A DNA stretch of 64,000 nt from Micromonospora wenchangensis (GCF_002210435.1 NZ_MZMV01000001.1:248001-312000); one strand, 5' to 3'; positions 49,388-59,433 are shown, numbered from the stretch's first letter. Made by a program: numbers and translations. Notes: generated from the letters alone by a model not told the origin.

Positions 49388-51679
49388 GTGTCCGAGCCGG
49401 AACCGACGTCAGACTCCCCCGGGGGCAGCCCGCCGCCGCCCGGACCCCCGCCCGTCGGCGGGATGCCGTACCTGTTGACGGTGCCCGCCCAGGACGGGCT
49501 GCCACCGGCGATCAGATGGCCCGGCCGGGCGGGCGAGCCCGGCTGGGCCATCCCGGTCCAGGTCCCCGACGGCACCCTCGGGTACGCGCTCTTCCTGCCC
49601 CTGGTGCCCGCGACCGCCGACACCCTGCCCGGCGTCGCCGGACCGGCCGCGGCGGTCCTCCCGGCCGGCGACGGCCCGGCCGGCGCCCCGCCACCGGTGA
49701 CCTCGACCGGTGCGGTGGCAGCGGCCCCCGCGACGGCCGGGGCCACGGAGGGCGGCGCCGCACCGGCCGGCGTCGTGAAGCCCGGCTCGACGAAGGCCGC
49801 CCCGACGACGACCGAACCGGCACCGACCGAACCGGCACCGACCGGCCAGGCGGCGGCCGAGGTGGCACCGGCCGGCCAGGCGGCCGTCGACGCGGTGACG
49901 GCCGGTCGGCCCGGCCGGCCGGTGAGCGTGCCGGCGCCGCGCACCGCGGCGGGCTCGGCGGACGACGCCCCGACCCTGGCCGGCCAACCCGCCCCGGCGA
50001 CGCCCGGCCCACAGCCCGGCCCGGGTCGGCCCGTACCCCCCGGCCAGCAACCGCCCCCCGGGTCCGGCGCGCCCGTCCCCGGCCGGCCGGTTCCCGCCGG
50101 GTTCGGTACCGGCGGCCGACCGGCACAGTGGGGTGGGGTGCCCGGGACCTGGACACCGACCCCGCCTCCGCCGTCGTTCCTGAGCACCCGGTGGCCCGGC
50201 CCCCGACCCGCCACCGGCTGGGCGGTGCCGGCGGCGGTGCTGGCCGGGGCGCTGGGCGTGGCGTTCTTCGTCCCGCTGACCCGCACCGGCATCGGCTGGT
50301 TCCTCGGCTGGCTGGTCCTCACCGTCGGGGTGGTCGCCGCCGTCCGGCGCAACGCCGACGCGCTGACCCGCACCGACAGGCTGATCCGGGGCGGCTGGGC
50401 GGCGGCGGCGCTGGCGCTGCTGGCCGTGCTGGCGTTCCGTAACGCCTGGTGGCTGGTGACCTTCTGCGTCCTCGGCGCGCTGGGCTGCGCGGCCCTGGCC
50501 ATCGTGGGTGGAAGACAGGTCCGTTCCATCCTGTTCAGCCTGGTCGCGGCCCCGTTCGCGGCGCTGCGCGGACTGTCCTGGGTACGCCGGCACGTGACGG
50601 CCACCGGCGGCGGCCGGTTGGTGCCCCGGGTCGTCGGCTCGGTCGCCGCCACCGCCGTGGTGCTGCTCGTCTTCGGGCTGCTGCTGTCCTCCGCCGACGC
50701 CGCGTTCGACCAGGTGCTCAGTGCGGTGGTGCCCGAGGTCAACGTCGACACCGTGGTCCGCTGGCTGTTCCTGGCCGCCGTCGGCGGGTCGATCGCGGTC
50801 GCCGCCACGTACACGCTGGCCGCGCCACCGGACCTGTCGACCGTCGACCGGGAGGGCCGGCGGCGGTTGGGCATCCTGGAGTGGGCCCCCGCCAGCGCCG
50901 CCCTGACGCTGCTCTTCGTCGGGTTCGTCGCGGTGCAGTTCACCGTGCTCTTCGGCGGTCAGCGGCACGTCCTGCGTACCGCCGGGCTGAGCTACGCCGA
51001 GTACGCGCGCAGCGGGTTCTGGCAGCTCACCGTGGTGACCCTGCTGACCGTGGCCGTGCTGGGCGGGGTGAGCCGCTGGGCACGCCGCGAGACCCGGGCC
51101 GAACGGGTCCTGCTGCGGGCCCTGCTCGGGCTGCTCAGCGCGCTCAGCGTGGTGATCGTGGTGTCGGCGCTGTCCCGGATGTACACCTACCAGAAGGTCT
51201 ACAGCTTCACCGGGGAACGGATCTTCGTGATGGCGTTCGAGCTGCTGCTCGGCGCAGTCTTCCTGATGATCCTGGCGGCGGGCGTACGGTGGCGGGGCCG
51301 CTGGATTCCCGGTGCCACCGTCGGGCTGGCCGTGGTGATGCTGCTCAGCCTGGCCGTGCTCAACCCGGAGGACTACGCGGCCCGTCGCAACATCGCCAGG
51401 TACGAGCAGTCCGGCAAGATCGACGCCTGGTACCTGCGGGCGCTCTCTGCCGACGCCACCCCCGCCCTGGCCAACCTGCCGGACCGGGTCCGCCGCTGCA
51501 CGCTGAGCTGGATCGACGACGACCTCGCCGAGCCCGACCCGTGGTACGCCTGGAACCTGGGCCGCACCCGGGCCCGCGCGGAGCTGAAGCGGCTGGGCCC
51601 CCGCGCGGTCGGCGGGCAGAAGGACTGCAAGGCCGCCGACCAGTTCGACCTGCCGAAGACCCGACGCACCCCGCGCTGA
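49388..51679 (+). CDS. DUF4173/DUF4153-type polytopic membrane protein
   Basis: 763 aa from GTG 49388. The first about 270 residues are low-complexity Pro/Ala/Gly with TEPAPTEPAPTGQA repeats. The rest has about ten membrane helices, including WAVPAAVLAGALGVAFFVPL and VGSVAATAVVLLVFGLLLSSADAAFDQVL. The latter, with YAEYARSGFWQLTVVTLLTVAVL and NIARYEQSGKIDAWYLRALSADATPAL, is characteristic of DUF4153/DUF4173 proteins. Function unknown. It ends at a strong hairpin that borders the NRPS cluster. Confidence 0.75.
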   Translation: MSEPEPTSDSPGGSPPPPGPPPVGGMPYLLTVPAQDGLPPAIRWPGRAGEPGWAIPVQVPDGTLGYALFLPLVPATADTLPGVAGPAAAVLPAGDGPAGAPPPVTSTGAVAAAPATAGATEGGAAPAGVVKPGSTKAAPTTTEPAPTEPAPTGQAAAEVAPAGQAAVDAVTAGRPGRPVSVPAPRTAAGSADDAPTLAGQPAPATPGPQPGPGRPVPPGQQPPPGSGAPVPGRPVPAGFGTGGRPAQWGGVPGTWTPTPPPPSFLSTRWPGPRPATGWAVPAAVLAGALGVAFFVPLTRTGIGWFLGWLVLTVGVVAAVRRNADALTRTDRLIRGGWAAAALALLAVLAFRNAWWLVTFCVLGALGCAALAIVGGRQVRSILFSLVAAPFAALRGLSWVRRHVTATGGGRLVPRVVGSVAATAVVLLVFGLLLSSADAAFDQVLSAVVPEVNVDTVVRWLFLAAVGGSIAVAATYTLAAPPDLSTVDREGRRRLGILEWAPASAALTLLFVGFVAVQFTVLFGGQRHVLRTAGLSYAEYARSGFWQLTVVTLLTVAVLGGVSRWARRETRAERVLLRALLGLLSALSVVIVVSALSRMYTYQKVYSFTGERIFVMAFELLLGAVFLMILAAGVRWRGRWIPGATVGLAVVMLLSLAVLNPEDYAARRNIARYEQSGKIDAWYLRALSADATPALANLPDRVRRCTLSWIDDDLAEPDPWYAWNLGRTRARAELKRLGPRAVGGQKDCKAADQFDLPKTRRTPR

Positions 51680-51689
51680 CCTTCCCGTA

Positions 51690-51725
51690 CGGCCCGGCTC
51701 CGGTCGTCCGACCGGGGCCGGGCCG
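51690..51725. terminator. 17-bp hairpin at the edge of the NRPS cluster
   Basis: Left arm 51690-51706 and right arm 51709-51725 pair over 17 positions with one wobble and a 2-nt loop. It lies between the convergent DUF4173 gene and the last gene of the NRPS operon. Confidence 0.7.
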
Positions 51726-51779
51726 CGCGGGCGGCGGACGGACCCGGGCGCGGCGACGACGGGTCGACCGGCGGTACGG

Positions 51780-53474
51780 TCAGCGGCCGGTGCCCGCCGC
51801 GCGGATCGGCTGGGCCCGCCACCCGGCCTCGTCCCGGGGCGGGTGCGGCGGGCGGGCACACAGGACGTACGAGTCGGGGGCCATCGCGCCGTGCCGGCCA
51901 CCGAGCGTGGCCATCACCGCCGCGTGCAGTTCCCGGGGGCCGACGCGCGGGTCCGCCGGGGCGGCGTAGCCGACGAGCGACCGGCTGCCGCCGGGCCCGC
52001 CCCGCAGGACGATCCGGGCGGTCGGGTCGCCGGCCGCGGCCCGGAGCACCTGTTCGCTGGCGGTGATGTCGATCCAGGCGGCGTCGATCTCCACCCACTC
52101 CGGGCCGCGTACCACCCGGTCGAGTTCGACGAGATCGCCCAGCCGGGCCAGGTCGATGTCCCGGTCGGCGGCGGTCAGCAGGATGCGTTCCATCGACCAC
52201 AGCAGCGCCGCGGCCTCGTCGGTGGTCACGTGCCGCACGTCGTGGGTGAGACCGACCACGACGGTGGGCCGGGTGTGCAGGATGGTGAGCCGGACCGGGT
52301 CGGTGGTCGTCGCGTCCAGGCCGCTCTCCACCTCCGTCCCGTGCACCGGCACCCCCGCCCGTCCGTCGAAGACGCCGCCCCGGGTGCTGCTCATGTCGTT
52401 GATCACCAGGTCCCGGTGCCGCTGGCAGCCCCGCTGGGAGCCGATCGACTGGACCGACTCCTCCACGGCGGTCGCGTCGAAGTAGGCGTACTGGTAGGCG
52501 TTGAAGATGGCCAGGTGGGTCCGGCGCAGGGTCTCGTGGAACGACGGGGCGGGGCTGAACGGGACCAGCGCACTCTGCGCGATGCTGCCGACGAAGTTCT
52601 GCATCCGGGGTAGCGCGCGGTTGCTGTAGAGAGCCTCCAGCGCGGCCAGTTCGGTGCCCGTCCACCAGGACAGCAGGGTCGCCGTGGTGGTGACGAGGAC
52701 GCTGGCCGGGGTGACCCTGGTCCGCCTGGCGACCGCGTCGATCGCCTCGGCGACCGGACCGGACCGCAGGGTCGCGAGGCGGAACTCCGGCGGCCCCTCC
52801 CGACGGGCCGGCACTGAGAGCAGGCAGGGCGGGATGGTGTGCAGTTGCTGCCGCCAGTAGGCGAGGGTCCTCGCCATCCGACGCCGCGCCTGCGGGGTCC
52901 GCTCGTACTCGGCCTGGTCGGCGGGCTGCCAGACCGGGGGGCCCACCGTGCGGTCGGCGGGGGACGCGACGAGCCCGACGAGTTCGTCAAGCACGAGGTT
53001 GGCGGTCACCAGGTCCGCGACGGCGTGGGAGAACTCGAAGACGGCCCGGACGGGAACCCCCGCGTCCGTGGTGACCGCCATCCGGACGGGGAACTCGGCA
53101 CCGTGGTCGAACGGGCGGGGCGGATCGCTGATCCAGGTCCGGTCGTACGCCCCCGACCCGAGTTCGAGCAGCAGCAGGTCGACGTGCCCGTCCCGGGTCA
53201 CCACCTGGGCCCGTTCCACGCCGGGGCCCACCTCGTACACCGTGCGCAGTCCCTCGTGGCGGGAGACCAGGACGCCGACCGCCGCGCGGACGTCGTCGAC
53301 GGTACGCCCGGCGGGCAGGTCCGCGTACCCGACGAACACCGCGCCGCTGCCCTCGTGCGGCAACCAGTCGAAGACGTTGCTCTGACCGTGGGGCATCGGC
53401 CACCGGCCCGAGCGGAGCCCGGCGAAGGGCACCCGCACCGTCCGTACGGCGGTCGACGTCTCGGCTGTGGTCAT
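51780..53474 (-). CDS. Stand-alone NRPS condensation-domain protein
   Basis: 564 aa from ATG 53474. Condensation-fold motifs are present: a variant catalytic motif SHAVADL (149-155, keeping the second His and the Asp of HHxxxDG), YRTWISDPPRPFDHG-like latch sequence, and NRALPRMQNFVGSIAQSALVPF. The last about 100 residues (VLRGGPGGSRSLVGYAAPADPRVGPRELHAAVM) resemble the small C-terminal subdomain of an adenylation domain but lack its catalytic lysine. It is the last gene of the operon, 45 bp after the exporter. With no thioesterase visible, it may release the peptide or attach another group. Confidence 0.75.
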   Translation of the reverse strand: MTTAETSTAVRTVRVPFAGLRSGRWPMPHGQSNVFDWLPHEGSGAVFVGYADLPAGRTVDDVRAAVGVLVSRHEGLRTVYEVGPGVERAQVVTRDGHVDLLLLELGSGAYDRTWISDPPRPFDHGAEFPVRMAVTTDAGVPVRAVFEFSHAVADLVTANLVLDELVGLVASPADRTVGPPVWQPADQAEYERTPQARRRMARTLAYWRQQLHTIPPCLLSVPARREGPPEFRLATLRSGPVAEAIDAVARRTRVTPASVLVTTTATLLSWWTGTELAALEALYSNRALPRMQNFVGSIAQSALVPFSPAPSFHETLRRTHLAIFNAYQYAYFDATAVEESVQSIGSQRGCQRHRDLVINDMSSTRGGVFDGRAGVPVHGTEVESGLDATTTDPVRLTILHTRPTVVVGLTHDVRHVTTDEAAALLWSMERILLTAADRDIDLARLGDLVELDRVVRGPEWVEIDAAWIDITASEQVLRAAAGDPTARIVLRGGPGGSRSLVGYAAPADPRVGPRELHAAVMATLGGRHGAMAPDSYVLCARPPHPPRDEAGWRAQPIRAAGTGR

Positions 53475-53519
53475 CTGGCTACCCCCGGGTCGGGACGGGT
53501 CGGGCGGACACGGGACCGG

Positions 53520-54827
53520 TCACTCCCGGCGACCGGGTGCCACACCGCCGGGCACCGCGTCCCGGTCGGCTGCCGGTCCACCGGCGGGTGCCGCGTCCCG
53601 GTCGGAAGCAGCGTCCCGGTCGGGTGTCGGGTCGGCGTCGGTGGCGACGGGGTCCGGGGCCGGTTTCGGGTGGGTCAGCAGGCGCAGCCCGGCCAGCAGG
53701 ATCACCAGCGACAGGACGGCGAGCAGGAGCCGGTGGTCGACGACGACGATGAGGGCGGCGGCGACCCCGATGGCCGCCGTCTGCGGGATCGTCACCAGCA
53801 TTCCCGCCGTGGTGAAGGCCCGCCCCAGCAGCCGCGACGGGGTGTGCCGCTGCAACAGGGTGTTCCAGCCGATCGAGAACCAGGTGACCGCGAGCCCGAT
53901 GCCCACCGCCCCGCCCAGCACCACCGCTGTCGCGCCGACGGCCAGGGCGGCGCAGCCCACCCCCAGGCCGATCAGGGCGCCGCCGATGGCCCTCGCCTCG
54001 CCGACGCGGCGCAGCAGCCACGCGCCGGTGAAGCCGGCCACGATGGAACCGACCCCCTGGACGCTGACGATCACCCCGAAGAACGCCGCCGGCCGGTGCA
54101 ACCCGTCCTCGACCACCACGAAGATGATCGGCTCCAGGAAACCCACCGCCCCGAACGCGACGGCGCTGACCACGGTGACCTGGGACAACAGCGGAACCGA
54201 CCGGATGTGACGCAGGCCGGCGAGCAGTTCGGTGCCGAACCGTTCCCCGCTGCGTTCCGGTGGCGACTCGACGACCCGCACCGTGGCCAGCGCGGTGATG
54301 GCGACGAGGAAGGTCAGCGCGTCGATCAGCGCCAGCAGGTGACCGCCGAACGCGGCGTAGATGCCGGAACCGACGAGCGGCGCGAGAATCCGGGTGAACC
54401 CGAACAGGGTGCCGAACGCCGCGTTGGCCGACCCCAGGTCACTGTCGGGCAGCAGGTCCTTGAGCAGGGCGTTGCGTCCCGCCATGAGCACCGTGGCGAC
54501 ACAGCCGTGCACGATGGCGACGCCGTAGATGATCCAGGTGTGTTCGGCGGTCCGTACCAGCAGCAGCGCCAGCACCGCTAGTCCGGCGATCGCGTTGGTC
54601 GCCATCAGCAGCGGCTTGCGGCGTACCCGGTCGATCTGCCGTCCGGCCAGCGGGGCGAACAGCACCGGCAGGCCCATCGCCAGGAACACGGCACCGGCGG
54701 CCGAGTTGCTCCCGGTGAGGTCCTTGACCCAGATGCCGAGGGCCAGCAGCAGCGCGGTGTCCCCGAAGCCCGACAGGGCGTCGCCGACGTACAGCCGGCG
54801 GAACCGGGCGTCCCTGAACGCGGTCAC
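53520..54827 (-). CDS. MFS exporter of the NRPS cluster
   Basis: 435 aa from GTG 54827, which directly follows the P450 stop (TGAGTG). Twelve-helix MFS of the EntS/DHA3 type: FRRLYVGDALSGFGDTALLLALGIWVKDLTGSNSAAGAVFLAMGLPVLFAPLAGRQIDRVRRKPLLMATN contains the A motif. LLKDLLPDSDLGSANAAFGTLFGFTRILAPLVGSGIY is also typical. The C-terminal tail of about 40 residues is a low-complexity DRDA repeat. Most likely exports the cluster product and may give self-resistance. Confidence 0.8.
   Translation of the reverse strand: MTAFRDARFRRLYVGDALSGFGDTALLLALGIWVKDLTGSNSAAGAVFLAMGLPVLFAPLAGRQIDRVRRKPLLMATNAIAGLAVLALLLVRTAEHTWIIYGVAIVHGCVATVLMAGRNALLKDLLPDSDLGSANAAFGTLFGFTRILAPLVGSGIYAAFGGHLLALIDALTFLVAITALATVRVVESPPERSGERFGTELLAGLRHIRSVPLLSQVTVVSAVAFGAVGFLEPIIFVVVEDGLHRPAAFFGVIVSVQGVGSIVAGFTGAWLLRRVGEARAIGGALIGLGVGCAALAVGATAVVLGGAVGIGLAVTWFSIGWNTLLQRHTPSRLLGRAFTTAGMLVTIPQTAAIGVAAALIVVVDHRLLLAVLSLVILLAGLRLLTHPKPAPDPVATDADPTPDRDAASDRDAAPAGGPAADRDAVPGGVAPGRRE
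53557..53623. repeat. 13-nt repeats encoding DRDA units
   Basis: GCGTCCCGGTCGG occurs at 53557-53569, 53593-53605 and 53611-53623 within the 3' end of the exporter gene, giving DRDA repeats in its cytoplasmic tail. Confidence 0.6.
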
Positions 54828-56030
54828 TCAACTCAGCGCCTCTCGGTGGTTGGTGGCACGGCCGACGGGTTCCAGCCGGACCTGCAGGTGGCGGTAGCCG
54901 TGGACCAGGTTGGAGCGCAGCGGCACCGGTTCTCCGACCACGGACACCGAGTCGACGAACTCGGCCAGCGCGAGCAGCAGCGCCCGCAGTTCCAGCCGGG
55001 CCAGCGCCGCCCCGAGGCAGTGGTGCGGGCCGTAGCCGAACCCGAGGTGGTTGGCCGGGCGGCCGGGACGGAACTCGTCGGCCGCCGCGAAGTGCCGGGG
55101 GTCGCGGTTGGCCGCCGGCAGCCAGGCCACCACCGCCTCGCCGCTGGCCACCCGCTGACCGGGCAGCTCGACGTCCTCGGTGGCGACCCGCAGCACGTGC
55201 ATCGCGGGTGAGGTCCACCGGATGACCTCCTCGACGAGCGGCCCGACGAGGTCCGGGTCGGTGCGCAGCCGGTCCAGGGTGCCGGCGGCGGTGGCCAGCG
55301 CGTGGAAGCAGCCGGCGATCGCGTGCCGGGTCGTCTCGTTGCCGCCGACCAGGACGTTGTCGCAGTTGAGCAGGACCTCGCGCAGGTCGAACCGGGGGTC
55401 ACCGGCCAGCGCGCTGATCAGGTCGTCACCCGGGCTGCGCCGCCGCTCGGCCACCAGGTCGGCGAGGTAGAGGATCATCTCCGAGTGCGCCGCGTCCGGG
55501 GGCATCCGGTCGAAGGAACTGTCCGCGCCGCCGAAGGCGTGGCTGGTCAGCTCGATCAGCATGTCCCGGTCGGTCGCCGGCACGCCGAGCAGGCGGCAGA
55601 CCACGCTCGCCGGGATCACCGGACCGAGGGAGGCGGCGACGTCGAGGCCGCCGGCCGCCACGGCGTCCGCGACGAGCTGGCGGACCTCCTGCCGGACGGT
55701 GTCCTCCAGCGACTCGGCCATCGCCCTGGACAGGAACGGCATGATGACGCTGCGCAACCGGGTGTGCCGGGGGCCGTCCGCGACCACCAGCATCCCGCCG
55801 CCCGCCTTGTCGGGGTGGTCGCGGTCGAAGCCGATCATCATGCCGTACTCGGAGGTGAACGCGGCCTTCGGCGCCAGCACCGCGCGGCACCCGGCCAGCG
55901 AGAAGACCGACCAGAAGCCGCCAGGTGAGGTGCCGGCGTCGCTCCACAGCACGGCGTCGTCGGCGGCGTACCGACGCCACCGGGCGAACCGGCCGGGGTC
56001 GAGGTACAGGTCAGGGTCACCCAGGTCCAT
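54828..56030 (-). CDS. Cytochrome P450 of the NRPS cluster
   Basis: 400 aa from ATG 56030, overlapping the NRPS stop by 14 bp. P450 motifs: helix C region DGPRHTRLRSVIMPFLSRAM, I-helix VLVGGNETTRHAIAG (Thr and acid pair present), EEVIRW (ExxR), and heme loop LGFGYGPHHCLGAALA with the Cys ligand at about residue 337. It is a class I bacterial CYP needing a ferredoxin partner from elsewhere. It probably hydroxylates a carrier-bound amino acid or the finished peptide. Confidence 0.85.
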   Translation of the reverse strand: MDLGDPDLYLDPGRFARWRRYAADDAVLWSDAGTSPGGFWSVFSLAGCRAVLAPKAAFTSEYGMMIGFDRDHPDKAGGGMLVVADGPRHTRLRSVIMPFLSRAMAESLEDTVRQEVRQLVADAVAAGGLDVAASLGPVIPASVVCRLLGVPATDRDMLIELTSHAFGGADSSFDRMPPDAAHSEMILYLADLVAERRRSPGDDLISALAGDPRFDLREVLLNCDNVLVGGNETTRHAIAGCFHALATAAGTLDRLRTDPDLVGPLVEEVIRWTSPAMHVLRVATEDVELPGQRVASGEAVVAWLPAANRDPRHFAAADEFRPGRPANHLGFGYGPHHCLGAALARLELRALLLALAEFVDSVSVVGEPVPLRSNLVHGYRHLQVRLEPVGRATNHREALS

Positions 56031-59000
56031 CGCCGTTCCCCCTCTGCTCGGTCCGCACCAGGTCGGCGATCTCCCGGGCCAGGTCGGCGAAGGACGGCCG
56101 GCGGAACACGGTGACGATCCGCAGGTCGACACCGAACCGCCGGTGCACCGCGCCGACCAGGTGCAGGGCCTTGATCGAGGTGCCGCCGAGCGCGAAGAAC
56201 TGGCTGTCCGCGCCGAACTCGGTCACCCCCAGCAGGTCCCGCCAGATGTCGGCGAGCCCGGCGGCGACCTGGTCGCCCGACGGGGAGGCGGCGTCGGGGA
56301 CGGGCGGTTCCGGGTCCGGGTCGCGGCCGAGCGCCGCCAGCAGCGCCGCCCGGTCCACCTTGCCGTTGGGGGTCACCGGCAGGGCGGGCAGCCGGTGGCA
56401 CCGCGCCGGCACCATGTAGGCGGGCAGGTTGGCCCGCAGGAACTCCCGCACCTCGGACGGCTCGGCCGGGCCCGTGGACACGGCGACCAGTTCCACGGGT
56501 TCGGCGTCGGTGACCGCCACCACCGCGTGGTCACCCACCTGCGGGCAGTCGCCGAGGACCCGTTCCACCTCGCCCGGCTCCACCCGGAACCCACTGATCT
56601 TGACCTGGTCGTCGCGGCGGCCCAGGAACACCACGTCCCCGTCGGGCCGCAGCCGCACCAGGTCGCCGGTGCGGTAGAGCCGCTGGCCGGGCGCGTCGGC
56701 GAACGGGTCCGCGACGAACGCCGCACAGGTACGCCCCGGATCGCCCACGTAACCGTCGGCCAGCCCCTGCCCACCGACGTACAGCTCACCGGTACCGCCG
56801 GGGGCGACCGGGGCCAGCCGGTCGTCGAGCACCCGCAGGTAGCCGCCGTCGATCGGGCCGCCGATCGGGATGACGCCCCGGTCCAGGTCGGCGGGGACGA
56901 CCTCGTGCGCGGCGGAGAAGGTGGTGTTCTCCGTCGGCCCGTACGCGTTGACCAGGTGCTCCGGCGCACCGGCGGCCAGCATCCGGCGGATCTGCGCCAG
57001 CGCGTACTGGTCGCCGCCGACGAGCAGCACCCGGAGCCGGGCGAAGGCGTCGGGCACGTGCGTGACGATCGCGTTGAGCAGCGCGTTCGTGGTGAACATG
57101 ACGCTCACCCCGGTCTCGGCGAGGAACCGCCCCAGCCGGTACGGCGACAGGGCGACCTCGCGGGGCACCACCACCAGCGTCGCGCCCGCGCACAGCGCGC
57201 CCCAGATCTCCAGGGTGGCCGCGTCGAAGGCGGTGTTCGACAGGTGCGCGACGACGTCGTCCGGCCCCAGCCGCAGGAAGTTGGAGTGCGGCACCAGGCG
57301 CAGGATCGCCTCGTGCGGCACCACCACCCCCTTCGGCGCACCGGTGGACCCGGAGGTGTACATGACGTACGCGGGGTGCCGCACCGTCACCGGGACGTGC
57401 GCCGACCCGACCGGTCCGGCGGCACCGGCCGCCCCCGCCGCAGCACCGGCCGGCACCCCGGGCAGCTCGATCGTCGGCACCCCGGGCGGCACGTGGTCCT
57501 CGCGGCCCCGCTCGCACAGCGCCAGCCGTACCCCGCTGTCCCGCCCGATCGCCCGGCTGCGGGCCGGCGGCTGGGCCACGTCGACGGGCACGTACGCCGC
57601 CCCGGCACGCAGCACGGCCAGGAACGCGGTCACCGCGTCCGCGCCCCGAGCGGCGGCGACCGCCACCCGGTCCCCCGGTCGTACGCCCGCCGCGACGAGC
57701 CGCCCCGCGAGTACGGCGGCGGCGGTGTCCAGCGCGCCGTAGCTGAGCTCCCGGTCGCCGTGCCGGACCGCGACCGCCTCCGGGTGGGCCCGCGCCCGCA
57801 GCGCCACCACCTCGTGCACCGGCAGCTCGGCGGGCTGACGGACGTACCCGTGGACGACCTCCCGGGCCGTCGACGGGTCCGACGCCACCGCGTCCACCAC
57901 CGGGGCGTCCGGGGTCGCGCTGAGCCGGGCAAGGTCCGCCAGCAGGGTGGCGTGCAGTTCCCGGGCCCGGTCCGGAGTGAACAGGTCGGCGGCGACCTCC
58001 AGGGCGGACGTCGCCGACGTCGTCCCGGTGGTGACGGTCCACAGCAGCTCGAACTTGGCGGTGCCGGTGGACAGCACCTCCCGCACGGCCGGTGCGCCGG
58101 CCGGCGCCCAGCGCCACCCGCGGTCGTCGACGTGCGAGATGCCGACCTGGGTCAGCGGGTGCCCGTCCGGCCCGGCGGCGTCGGCCAGCTCCGCCACCAG
58201 CTCCTGCAACGGCGTCCACTGGTACGCAAGCGCCGCACTGACCTGCGCACGGACCTGGGCGACGAGGTCCCGGAAGGTGGTGTCGGCGTCGATCCGGGCC
58301 CGGACCGGCAGGACGTTGACGAACATGCCGACGGTGTCCTCGTCGTCCACCGTCCGCCCGCCGAAGGGTGCGCCGACCACCACGTCGGACGCGTGGGTCG
58401 TGCCCTCGGGCGCGGCGACCCGGCTGAGGAAGGCCGTGTAGGCGGCGAGCAGCACCATGAACTCCGACGCCGCGCAGTCCCGCGCCAGGTCGGTCAGCCG
58501 GGTGCCGAGCGCCGGGTCGAGCGGCGCGGTCACCACCGCACCCGCCGGGCCCACCACCTCGGGTCGGGGCCGGTCCGCCGGCAGCGCCAGCCGGCCGCCC
58601 AGCCCGGCGAGCTGATCCCGCCAGTGGGCCAGTGACTCCGCCGCGTCGGGCCGGTTGGCCAGGCCCCGACGGCGTACCGGTGGCAGCTCCCGGGCGAGGC
58701 CGACCCGGGCGCCGTACGCCTGCTGGAGCTGACTGTCGAGCAGGTCCAGCGAGTGCTGGTCGGCGATCAGGTGGTGCAGGGTGAGCAGCAGCACCGCGCG
58801 GTCGCCGGGCTCGGTGACCAGGCAGGCACGGGCCAGCGGCGGCACGTCGGTGGGGACCGGGCGGCGGGCCTGTGCGTCGAGGTGCCGCCGGGACTCGGCG
58901 GCGGCCCGGTCCGGTTCCTCGCCGGACAGGTCGACGACAGTCCACGGCAGGGTGGCGGCCGTCCGGACCAGTTTCCGCCCGTCCGCCGGGAAGCAGGTCC

Positions 59001-59433
59001 GCAGCGCATCGTGCCGGTCCACCAGCTCCTGGAGCGCGGCACGCAGCGCCTCGGCGTCGACCGCACCGGCGAACTCGTACCGCACCGGGACGCAGTACAG
59101 CGGCGAGTCCGGGTGCAGCCGGTCGAGGAACAGCAGCCGCTCCTCGGTCGGCGAGATCGGCACCCGGCGGGCCGGCGGCGCGAGCCGGGCCAGGTGCGCC
59201 ACCAGGTCGACCGGCCGTCGGTAGCGGAACAGCAGGTCCATCTCGACCGGTACGCCGATCCGCCGGCGCAGTTCGAGCGCCACCTCCACGGCCTGTAGGG
59301 ACTGCCCGCCGAGGTCGAAGAAGTCGGCGTCGGGGGCGATCTCCGCCCGCCGGAGCACCTGACCGAAGGCGGCCCGGACGATCTCCTCGTACGGCGGGGT
59401 GTCGACCGCCGCCGGCTCGTGGTCGACGCTCAC
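56017..59433 (-). CDS. Nonribosomal peptide synthetase, PCP-C-A-PCP
   Basis: 1138 aa from GTG 59433. Order: PCP (FFDLGGQSLQAVEV, Ser45), condensation (LTLHHLIADQHSL, about 218-230), adenylation (YVMYTSGSTGAPKGV, AFDAATLEIWG, NAYGPTENTT, YRTGDLVRL, DDQVKISGFRVEPGE, PNGKVDR), PCP (FFALGGTSIKALHL). My by-eye reading of the specificity code is D-A-L-F-L-G-A-T-F-K, close to valine-type codes, so a branched aliphatic residue is the best guess. There is no epimerase, methyltransferase or thioesterase. An N-terminal PCP with no A domain before it is unusual. GTGA overlap with the carbamoyltransferase stop. Confidence 0.9.
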   Translation of the reverse strand: MSVDHEPAAVDTPPYEEIVRAAFGQVLRRAEIAPDADFFDLGGQSLQAVEVALELRRRIGVPVEMDLLFRYRRPVDLVAHLARLAPPARRVPISPTEERLLFLDRLHPDSPLYCVPVRYEFAGAVDAEALRAALQELVDRHDALRTCFPADGRKLVRTAATLPWTVVDLSGEEPDRAAAESRRHLDAQARRPVPTDVPPLARACLVTEPGDRAVLLLTLHHLIADQHSLDLLDSQLQQAYGARVGLARELPPVRRRGLANRPDAAESLAHWRDQLAGLGGRLALPADRPRPEVVGPAGAVVTAPLDPALGTRLTDLARDCAASEFMVLLAAYTAFLSRVAAPEGTTHASDVVVGAPFGGRTVDDEDTVGMFVNVLPVRARIDADTTFRDLVAQVRAQVSAALAYQWTPLQELVAELADAAGPDGHPLTQVGISHVDDRGWRWAPAGAPAVREVLSTGTAKFELLWTVTTGTTSATSALEVAADLFTPDRARELHATLLADLARLSATPDAPVVDAVASDPSTAREVVHGYVRQPAELPVHEVVALRARAHPEAVAVRHGDRELSYGALDTAAAVLAGRLVAAGVRPGDRVAVAAARGADAVTAFLAVLRAGAAYVPVDVAQPPARSRAIGRDSGVRLALCERGREDHVPPGVPTIELPGVPAGAAAGAAGAAGPVGSAHVPVTVRHPAYVMYTSGSTGAPKGVVVPHEAILRLVPHSNFLRLGPDDVVAHLSNTAFDAATLEIWGALCAGATLVVVPREVALSPYRLGRFLAETGVSVMFTTNALLNAIVTHVPDAFARLRVLLVGGDQYALAQIRRMLAAGAPEHLVNAYGPTENTTFSAAHEVVPADLDRGVIPIGGPIDGGYLRVLDDRLAPVAPGGTGELYVGGQGLADGYVGDPGRTCAAFVADPFADAPGQRLYRTGDLVRLRPDGDVVFLGRRDDQVKISGFRVEPGEVERVLGDCPQVGDHAVVAVTDAEPVELVAVSTGPAEPSEVREFLRANLPAYMVPARCHRLPALPVTPNGKVDRAALLAALGRDPDPEPPVPDAASPSGDQVAAGLADIWRDLLGVTEFGADSQFFALGGTSIKALHLVGAVHRRFGVDLRIVTVFRRPSFADLAREIADLVRTEQRGNGDGPG

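Noticed and set aside
55561..58635. 1024-codon open frame on the plus strand across the NRPS/P450 region
   Set aside because: Antisense to P450 and NRPS domains with complete catalytic motifs. The plus-strand product has none.
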